A DNA stretch of 34,945 nt from Nitrospirota bacterium (lineage in GTDB: Bacteria > Nitrospirota > Leptospirillia > Leptospirillales > Leptospirillaceae), in the NCBI GenBank assembly GCA_021785195.1, contig JAJYGC010000007.1:1-34945 (forward strand), written 5' to 3'. Below are positions 29,222 to 34,945 of the stretch, one piece after another. The position numbers and the translations under genes were made by a program. Under the pieces are notes generated by a model. That model was not told the origin of the DNA, did no database searches, and saw only the letters and a list, made by a program, of their open reading frames with translations. Numbering within the stretch: position 1 is the first letter of the stretch; each line of letters starts with the position of its first letter.

Positions 29222-30594
29222 GGCCCCCCCTTCCATGGGAAGTGCGGCCACAGAATGAATGGACCGGCGCCCAGCAACAGGACCGGAACAAGAAAGACCG
29301 CGAACTTCCAGAATGCCGCCATGGGAAAATCTTCTGGAACCAGTTGAACGGCCATGGGAGGACCCAGAAAAATGGATTCCCATGTCTTCCAGAGGACTCC
29401 CTGGACCAGCACAACTCCGGCCAGGGGCAGAAGGGACCAGAACCATGGGAAGGAAAGTGGGGAACCGGAAACCGCCAGGGACAATCCGGAAAAGGCACCA
29501 AACCCCGGAACAGCCGAAAATGCCAGGGAAGAGACCAGAAACAACCGATCCGTCCTTGGCATGTCCCGATGGAGACCGCTCCAGTCCCGAAGGCTCTGTC
29601 GGCGGGTTTCTCTTTCCAGGTGGTCGGTCGCGACCGCGAGCAGGATTGCCGGCAGCGTCAGTGACATCCCCAGGATCACGACCACCCAGGGATGCTCTCG
29701 ACCGGCAAGGAAGAGGGCCGGCACAACCAGGGCGGACTGGGAAAACAACAATGCCGCAATCCGCTTCCTCAAAACAGTCTCACCCAGGGCCAGAAGTCCT
29801 CCCTGAAGCTGGGAGGTCAGGGAAAGCCCCAAAAGGATCGGCAGACTGGCTGAAAATGAGGGTCCTTCCAGGGGAAGGGCCCATTGGAGAAGCCCAAAGG
29901 CTGAGAGAAGCAGGAGGATAACCCTCAATGAAATCCAGGGAGTCAGTTCTCCTGAAACGGGCACAAAGGACAACCAACGCTGGAAGGGGAAGAAGGGACA
30001 GAACATCAGGAACGCCAAGGCTGCAAACCCGAATGCCCCTTCCTGGACGGCTCCCAGTCCGAAATCTGTCGACGGGAAATAGGGAAGGTGTCCGGACAAT
30101 GCCTGTGATACGGGAAACAGGATCAGGGACACCGTCATTGCGGGGCCGAACGACTCCCTTCTCGGGTCTGTCCCTCCCGAAAGATCCCGCTCCATTCGGC
30201 GGGCAGTGAACAAGACTCCTCCCCAGAACAGGACCGACCACACCGATGACGGGGACAGGAGAAACCCCGCTGAAAAGAAGAGCAGGAGAAACGATAGGAG
30301 GACACGGCCGGAGTCCGCTTCCAGATTGGAAGCGCTCCGCCCGATAACGCCCAGGGGAACGCACAGGACGGCCAGGACCACGACAGAAAGGAGCATTCCG
30401 AACCCCAAGGAACGCCCCTTCTCCAACAGGGACCAGGCGGCTCCCATGGCCAAGAGGAATTCCAGTCCGAACACTCCGGTGGACAGTTTCCGCAGGCGAC
30501 CCGGATCACCTCCCGACAGCCGCATCAGAAGGGCGCCGACCAGGGGGACCAAGACCAGGGACTCCATCAGGGCAGGCAGGATCTCCCTAGACAT
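29218..30594 (-). CDS. Second, divergent NuoM/ND5-like membrane subunit of the DAB operon
   Basis: The 458-residue protein starts at ATG 30594 and overlaps the DabB-like gene by 8 bases and dabA by 4. It is very hydrophobic, with about 12-14 predicted helices. It recalls proton-translocating antiporter subunits (CPFFPFQRWL, a faint copy of the SAQFPFHxWL motif), but the usual charged residues of the channel are mostly missing: no PTPVS stretch, and few lysines or glutamates inside helices. It may be a structural, non-pumping partner of the DabB-like subunit. No signal peptide. The function is inferred from context and weak resemblance. Confidence 0.7.
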   Translation of the reverse strand: MSREILPALMESLVLVPLVGALLMRLSGGDPGRLRKLSTGVFGLEFLLAMGAAWSLLEKGRSLGFGMLLSVVVLAVLCVPLGVIGRSASNLEADSGRVLLSFLLLFFSAGFLLSPSSVWSVLFWGGVLFTARRMERDLSGGTDPRRESFGPAMTVSLILFPVSQALSGHLPYFPSTDFGLGAVQEGAFGFAALAFLMFCPFFPFQRWLSFVPVSGELTPWISLRVILLLLSAFGLLQWALPLEGPSFSASLPILLGLSLTSQLQGGLLALGETVLRKRIAALLFSQSALVVPALFLAGREHPWVVVILGMSLTLPAILLAVATDHLERETRRQSLRDWSGLHRDMPRTDRLFLVSSLAFSAVPGFGAFSGLSLAVSGSPLSFPWFWSLLPLAGVVLVQGVLWKTWESIFLGPPMAVQLVPEDFPMAAFWKFAVFLVPVLLLGAGPFILWPHFPWKGGP

Positions 30595-32353
30595 CTGATT
30601 TCCCCGTCAGGTCTTGAGCGGGAGAACGCCCGGACCCCAACCGTTCATGAATCCTGTGGACGAAGCCTGACAGGCGCAGGAGAGGAAGAAGCAGGAGCCT
30701 ACGGGAAATCTGTTCTGCATACAGTCCCTGATCCAGAAAATCATGGAGGCGGTCCACCCAGGGAGAACGCCCGGGAAAAAAGCGGGAAACCGGCGATTCG
30801 CGGGCCAGGAAAATCCAGCCTGCAACCAGAATGAAGCCCATGGTGGCAAAGGAAACCGGATAGAAAAACTCCCATCCATGATCTCCTGTTCCGATCTGTG
30901 GCAAGTGGGCCAAGGGTTCCAGCAACTGTTCAAACCAGTGGAGCCCCCCCCAGTAGAGGCCGAATACCATCGCAAATATGGCGGTAAAGATGGCCACCGA
31001 CCTGGGTGTCAACAAATGGCTGAAACGAAACAGGTTGAAAACAGTCTGCATCGCCGTGGCGAGTCCGAAGAAAATGAGTATGAGGCCCCCCTTTCCCGGA
31101 AGGAAGGGTTTTCCACGGAATGCATCCGACAGCAGCAACAGCAGGGGAGCTGCAATCAGCAGCGTTCCTCCCATGATCCAGACAATCCTGTGTCGCTTGA
31201 ATGCCCTGAACGACGAACCCTTGGGAGAGTGTTCATGAAAACGGGCGGCATGGATCACCCCGCCTGATCCCAGAAACAGCGTCGCCTTGAAAATTCCGTG
31301 GGCGATCATGTGAAAAATGGCGGCCGGAAAAACACCCAGACCGCATTCGGCGAACATGTACCCCATCTGCCCCATGGTGGAGAAAACCAGGGTCTGCTTG
31401 ACGTTCGACTGGACCAGCATGACGGAGGACCCCACCATGGCCGTCAATGCGCCCACCAGAAAAAGCCCATGAAGGACATTTGGGGTATGGAGGAAAAGGG
31501 GGGAGAGCCGGTTCAGGATAAATCCCCCCGCATTCACGATCCCCGCATGCATGAAGCCGGAAACCGGAGTGGGTGCGTCGAGCGTCAGGGGCAACCAGAG
31601 ATGGAATGGGAACTGGGCCGAGCGGACCAGGATCCCGAGGGCGATGAGGAACCCGGCAAGACCCATCGGGTTCACCTCTTCCCCTCCCCAGGAAAGGAGC
31701 GGGGGAATGGTCCGGTGAAACATCGAAAACAGATTGTCCAGGTCAAAGGTCCCGAATGAATGGCCAAGAACTAGGATGCCCGCCAGCAGGAATCCTCCCC
31801 CGATCTGGTTCATCACCCATGTCCGGGTCGCGGGACGGCTCGATTCCCGCCGTTCCCTATGGTGGATCAGGAGAAGGCACAGGGCGACAAGAACAAGCTC
31901 CCATGCGCCATAGATCAGAATGAGGTTCCTGGCGGTGACCAAAACGAGGAGAAAACCGGTTGCCAGGGAAAACCCTCCCAGAAAGGCTCCAGCCCTGGGC
32001 TCCCCCACCATGTAGCGGTACGAAAAGGTCTGGATCGTCAGGCTGACCGAGAGGATCAGAAAGGCCATGATGGCGGCCAGAGGATCCCATAACAGCTCCA
32101 TTCCCGGTCCAGGGAGGGTCGAAAACGGATCCGGGAAAATCGTGGCCCGGACGGGAAGATCTCCGGTGCTCCCGCCGACGATCCCGTTGGAATGGAGCAC
32201 CAGGAACACCGACCCCAAAAGGGAGAACGCACTGCTCCCCCGGGTCAATAACAGCACCAGCCTCTCCCGACCGTCCGGGAGAGCGTAGGCTACAACCGCG
32301 CCCAGCAAGGGAAGAAATGGAATAGAGATCAGAATCAATACAGGAAAAGACAA
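30587..32353 (-). CDS. dabB: DabB: NuoL/ND5-like proton-channel subunit
   Basis: The 588-residue protein starts with TTG at 32353 (AGGA about 9 bases upstream; the start is not certain). It has about 14-16 membrane helices and the proton-channel signature RSAQFPFHLWLPLTLDAPTPVSGFMHAGIVNAGG, where an Arg replaces the Lys of the NuoL GKSAQ site, as in DabB proteins. Further motifs are NVKQTLVFSTMGQMGYM and HMIAHGIFKATLFLGSGG. It would form the cation-motive-force-driven channel coupled to DabA in the inner membrane. It is first in the operon. Confidence 0.9.
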   Translation of the reverse strand: MSFPVLILISIPFLPLLGAVVAYALPDGRERLVLLLTRGSSAFSLLGSVFLVLHSNGIVGGSTGDLPVRATIFPDPFSTLPGPGMELLWDPLAAIMAFLILSVSLTIQTFSYRYMVGEPRAGAFLGGFSLATGFLLVLVTARNLILIYGAWELVLVALCLLLIHHRERRESSRPATRTWVMNQIGGGFLLAGILVLGHSFGTFDLDNLFSMFHRTIPPLLSWGGEEVNPMGLAGFLIALGILVRSAQFPFHLWLPLTLDAPTPVSGFMHAGIVNAGGFILNRLSPLFLHTPNVLHGLFLVGALTAMVGSSVMLVQSNVKQTLVFSTMGQMGYMFAECGLGVFPAAIFHMIAHGIFKATLFLGSGGVIHAARFHEHSPKGSSFRAFKRHRIVWIMGGTLLIAAPLLLLLSDAFRGKPFLPGKGGLILIFFGLATAMQTVFNLFRFSHLLTPRSVAIFTAIFAMVFGLYWGGLHWFEQLLEPLAHLPQIGTGDHGWEFFYPVSFATMGFILVAGWIFLARESPVSRFFPGRSPWVDRLHDFLDQGLYAEQISRRLLLLPLLRLSGFVHRIHERLGSGRSPAQDLTGKSDV

Positions 32354-32469
32354 CAGTGCTATCCTAGCATATGTGACTCCGGGACAGGATTCACCGAAGC
32401 AAATGATCGGGTTAAACCAGCTGCTCTGAACGGATGCCAGCGATGGACAGAAGAGCGGAGCGGTCTTTC

Positions 32470-32490
32470 AAAAAGGCCGGGGTCCCGGCC
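32470..32490 (-). terminator. Intrinsic terminator inside the dab leader
   Basis: On the minus strand, GGCCGG-GACC-CCGGCC (32490-32475) is followed at once by TTTTT (32474-32470). It lies about 65-85 bases after the predicted start of transcription and 117 bases before dabB, so read-through would be needed to express the operon. Confidence 0.65.
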
Positions 32491-32553
32491 CCCCGCTGAA
32501 CGTTTCGGGACATATTGCCGCCCGGCTTGCCGCAGGAAACAGCCTTCAGGTAT
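32491..32553 (-). ncRNA. Structured leader upstream of dabB, candidate attenuator/riboswitch
   Basis: In transcript direction two nested helices can form: CTGAA (32549-32545) with TTCAG (32500-32496), and GTTTC (32540-32536) with GAAAC (32506-32502). They enclose a G/C-rich region. GCCGGG (32526-32521) is complementary to the 3' arm of the terminator stem (CCCGGC, 32481-32476), so an antiterminator is possible. It matches no riboswitch class I recognise. Confidence 0.3.
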
Positions 32554-32559
32554 TTGGCT

Positions 32560-32589
32560 ATTATCATGGGAGAGGATCGACCCTGTCAA
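32560..32589 (-). promoter_or_regulatory. Sigma70 promoter for the dab operon
   Basis: On the minus strand, TTGACA (32589-32584) matches the -35 consensus exactly and GATAAT (32565-32560) matches the -10 in five of six, with 18 bases between. Transcription should start near 32553. Confidence 0.6.
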
Positions 32590-32606
32590 AACACACTCCT
32601 CAGACC

Positions 32607-32633
32607 GGACTCCCGCGTTCTTCCCGGGAGTCC
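32607..32633. repeat. 9-bp inverted repeat upstream of the dab promoter
   Basis: GGACTCCCG (32607-32615) and CGGGAGTCC (32625-32633) form a perfect dyad with a 9-base spacer, centred about 67 bases before the predicted transcription start. It could be an operator for a dimeric regulator or a transcript-end hairpin of the upstream regulator gene. It has no adjacent T-tract. Confidence 0.45.
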
Positions 32634-32845
32634 GCCAAAAGCCTGACCGGGCCTAAAAAAACCTCCCCCCCCGCCATAAAACGATTGGTTGCCGTTTTCA
32701 GATTTCGCCCAAAGTTCAATTTGGATTGCAAGGTCAAGAGGTCCGGCGGATCAAGGGAGGGGGAGGGCAACGAAAGACCTTCGATTTCCAGCATCGTCAA
32801 AACACCCTGAGAATGACACGAGGAAGAAGGCAGGTCCCGATTTCG

Positions 32846-34684
32846 TCAAGACCCAGGGGAAGGATCACCCCCCCTATCCTTCATATAGGGGGGGGTGGAA
32901 TCGATCCCATACTTCATCATTCGATAGCCCAGTTGTCGGGAGGTGATCCCCAGAAGAGTCGCGGCCCGTGTCTTGATCCACCCACATCGGTCCAACACAT
33001 CGAGGATCCGTTTTTTTTCCAGTTCCGATACCGCCTGGGGCAGCAGGACGCTGGAATCCTCACCCATCGCCCTGGGGGGCGGGGGAGCCGATGGGGAGGG
33101 ATGGAAACGCGCCCGGTCAGGCTCTCCCGAAGAGACGAATGTCGGAAAAAGGGACAATGTCCTTGCCACTTCCTCTCGACCGACAAGGTCGCGATGACTC
33201 ATGACCACAAGCCTTTCCATCGTGTTTTCGAGTTCCCGGACATTGCCCGGCCAGTCATACTGGATCATGGCATCGACCGCCTCTGGCGAGAGGTGGACAT
33301 TGCGGGAATTTTCCTGATTGAAACGGCCCATGAAATGGTCGATCAACAGGGGGATGTCTTCTTTTCGCTGGCGAAGGGGGGGGAGATAGATCGGCACGAC
33401 ATTGAGCCGGTAATACAAATCTTCCCGGAACAGATTCTTCCTGATCGCTTCCTCGAGATTCCGGTTGGTGGCCGCGATAATCCGGACATCCACAGGAATG
33501 GTCCGATTTCCTCCAATCCGTTCGATCACCCGCTCCTGGAGAACACGCAGGAGCTTGACCTGGACAGCGGGTGAAATCTCACCAATCTCATCGAGGAAAA
33601 GGGTTCCCTCGTGGGCCATTTCAAATTTACCGGGACGGGCGATATGGGCTCCCGTAAACGCCCCTTTTTCATGACCGAAAAGCTCGCTTTCCAGAAGAGA
33701 CTCCGGGATGGCGGCGCAATTGATCTGGACAAACGCCTTCTTGTTTCGGGGACTGTTGAAGTGGATGGCCTTGGCCACCACTTCCTTTCCGGTTCCGCTC
33801 TCACCCATGATCAGGACGGTGGCCCGACTCTTGGACACAAGATGGATCGACTCCGAAATCTGCTGCATGATCCGACTTCGCCCGATCCAGCCTTCAATCG
33901 AATACCGATCCTTGAGGGCATGTTCCAGGCGAAGGGCCCTTTCTTCAAGCTGCTGCTTCTCGTCCATGAATCTTTTCCGCAGGACAACAGCCTGGGCAAT
34001 GATTGAACTGATCGTGGACAGAACGCGCAAATCCTCTTCGAGGTCGACCACTCCCACCTGCACGGAACGGTCCGCGGAGAGAACGCCGACCTTCTTTCCC
34101 TGAAAGGTCAGGGGAACCGCCAGAAAGGCAAGTTTTTCGCGGCTCCGCTGCGAAGACCGGGAACCGGTCCGGTTCAAAAATCGGGGTTCGAGCTCGATAT
34201 CGGGAACAACGATCGGCTCACCGGTTTTCAGGACGGAACCTGTAATTCCTTCCCCAACCTTGAACCGGCCCTTCCTTTTTTCCTCATCGGAGAGCCCGTA
34301 GGCAATTTCCGTGAGAAGTTCGTCGGAATCCCCCTGCAAAAGAAGGATTGAACTGCGGTGCAGGCCCAACTGTTCGTCCAGCACCCCCAGGATCCGGGTC
34401 AGGGCCTGATCCAGATCCGGACAGCTCGCAAGTTCCCGACTGATCGAAAAAAAGGCCGTAAGTTCCTGAATCACCTTCATGTTCTCATTCATCAGGTCAT
34501 CTGCTCCAAAGAACCGCTGTTGTGTGGATGGAAGGGAAGCTCCAGGTCGTTCGCTCCATGATGCATGGGTTCTGGACAAGCTTGCATCTTCCCCCGGATA
34601 CAAGGTCTCGGAATGGAGAGCCGCCCCCCCTTTGGCGATTCGCCCGGAAAGGGATGATCTCCTCCCTCCATGAGGATGAAGCAT
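32846..34684 (-). CDS. NifA-type sigma54-dependent transcriptional activator (GAF-AAA-HTH)
   Basis: The start is set at ATG 34684, preceded by GGGGGAGG (5-base spacing), giving 612 residues; a later Met (34492, MNENMKVI) is possible and the first 65 residues are low in features. A GAF domain (about 90-232) is followed by an AAA+ domain with Walker A GESGTGKE (294-301), the sigma54-contact motif GAFTGA (341-346), Walker B LFLDEIGE (362-369) and the arginine-finger region FREDLYYRL. A proline-rich linker (529-537) leads to a Fis-type helix-turn-helix (556-594, ending TSRQLGYRMMKYGID), close to NifA. It should activate sigma54 promoters in response to a GAF-sensed signal. It lies on the same strand upstream of the dab operon, separated by 492 bases. 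Confidence 0.9.
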   Translation of the reverse strand: MLHPHGGRRSSLSGRIAKGGAALHSETLYPGEDASLSRTHASWSERPGASLPSTQQRFFGADDLMNENMKVIQELTAFFSISRELASCPDLDQALTRILGVLDEQLGLHRSSILLLQGDSDELLTEIAYGLSDEEKRKGRFKVGEGITGSVLKTGEPIVVPDIELEPRFLNRTGSRSSQRSREKLAFLAVPLTFQGKKVGVLSADRSVQVGVVDLEEDLRVLSTISSIIAQAVVLRKRFMDEKQQLEERALRLEHALKDRYSIEGWIGRSRIMQQISESIHLVSKSRATVLIMGESGTGKEVVAKAIHFNSPRNKKAFVQINCAAIPESLLESELFGHEKGAFTGAHIARPGKFEMAHEGTLFLDEIGEISPAVQVKLLRVLQERVIERIGGNRTIPVDVRIIAATNRNLEEAIRKNLFREDLYYRLNVVPIYLPPLRQRKEDIPLLIDHFMGRFNQENSRNVHLSPEAVDAMIQYDWPGNVRELENTMERLVVMSHRDLVGREEVARTLSLFPTFVSSGEPDRARFHPSPSAPPPPRAMGEDSSVLLPQAVSELEKKRILDVLDRCGWIKTRAATLLGITSRQLGYRMMKYGIDSTPPYMKDRGGDPSPGS

Positions 34685-34825
34685 GGGAGCCTCCCCCAGT
34701 ACCCCATCCCTTATGATGCCCAAGAGTTCTCTCCGAAACAATCCCCGTCCCCCGGAAAAGCCCCGGCTTCACCGATTCAGGGAAATTGCCAATCCCCGCG
34801 AAAAGGGCGTGCGATGCGCGGCAAA

Positions 34826-34924
34826 CCTCGCCCTTCAGGGCGGGGAAGGATAGTGCGGATGGCAGCGCTGTCCTTCGCATTGGGCTTTGAGAGGCTTGGA
34901 TATCGACACTGTCCATGTCAGTGT
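34826..34924 (+). mobile_element. IS200/IS605 (TnpB)-like right-end hairpins, probable remnant
   Basis: CCTCGCCC-TTCA-GGGCGGGG (34826-34845) resembles the strong stem-loop found at the 3' end of TnpB genes and in their guide RNAs. It is followed by a 26-base imperfect palindrome (34854-34879) and a 6-bp stem with a 7-base loop (34906-34924), of the kind seen at IS200/IS605 ends. No TnpB or TnpA reading frame could be supported within the window; the rest may lie to the right or be lost. Confidence 0.35.
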
Positions 34925-34945
34925 GGGGTCTGCTGCTGTTCGATG

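Noticed and set aside
29222-29446. Upstream in-frame extension of dabA
   Set aside because: It lies inside the preceding membrane-subunit gene, has no ribosome site and no family similarity; ATG 29221 with an ATGA overlap and a G-rich site fits better.
32600-32800. 66-codon minus-strand frame between the NifA-type gene and dabB
   Set aside because: It spans G- and A-runs and the dyad region, has no family features and overlaps likely regulatory sequence.
32354-32845. Sigma54 promoter for the dab operon
   Set aside because: No TGGCAC-N5-TTGC-like site with the GG/GC spacing was found on the minus strand; the best signal is sigma70-like.
34497-34916. 139-codon minus-strand frame at the right edge
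   Set aside because: It overlaps the start of the NifA-type gene out of phase and runs through the hairpin region; no motif or ribosome site supports it.

Overview
The window looks like a chromosomal segment from an acidophilic, autotrophic, iron-oxidising Nitrospirota bacterium of the Leptospirillum type. This is inferred from gene content (a DAB-type inorganic-carbon pump, a NifA-type activator, a bcs cellulose cluster, a Gln(CTG) tRNA) and from moderately high GC with compact, coupled operons. No marker here fixes the species.

Layout. Positions 1-1412 hold the start of a truncated outer-membrane porin (minus strand). Positions 1694-3419 carry a thiamine-binding-family protein and purA; purA converges with and overlaps a DUF1054 gene (3392-4027, minus). 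Positions 4319-7591 hold a tandem-domain SagB-type oxidoreductase followed by a UbiB/ABC1 kinase. A minus-strand group at 7588-11456 encodes radC, a PAP2-like membrane protein, a YkgJ-type cysteine-cluster protein and a PQQ-repeat beta-propeller protein. A BamE/SmpA-like lipoprotein (minus) and a class A penicillin-binding protein (plus) diverge from overlapping start codons at about 12099, followed by tRNA-Gln.

Positions 14786-23274 are a minus-strand cellulose cluster transcribed bcsC-bcsA-bcsB-bcsZ, visibly more AT-rich than its flanks. It makes a PilZ-controlled inner-membrane synthase, its periplasmic partner, a TPR/outer-membrane export protein and a periplasmic endoglucanase. An 889-base stretch without a convincing gene follows, with a run of strong inverted repeats, then an MFS transporter (24164-25369).

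The most interesting part is 25443-32589: a minus-strand operon encoding a DabB/NuoL-like subunit, a second divergent NuoM-like membrane subunit, a very large DabA (DUF2309) with all four expected zinc/catalytic residues, and a short PII-like protein. All genes overlap by a few bases. Together they should form an energy-coupled CO2/bicarbonate accumulation complex with its own nucleotide-sensing regulator. Upstream is a good sigma70 promoter, a foldable leader and an intrinsic terminator placed before the first gene, suggesting attenuation or a riboswitch. Further upstream on the same strand is a NifA-type sigma54 activator (32846-34684). The far right end carries hairpins resembling the right end of an IS200/IS605 (TnpB) element.
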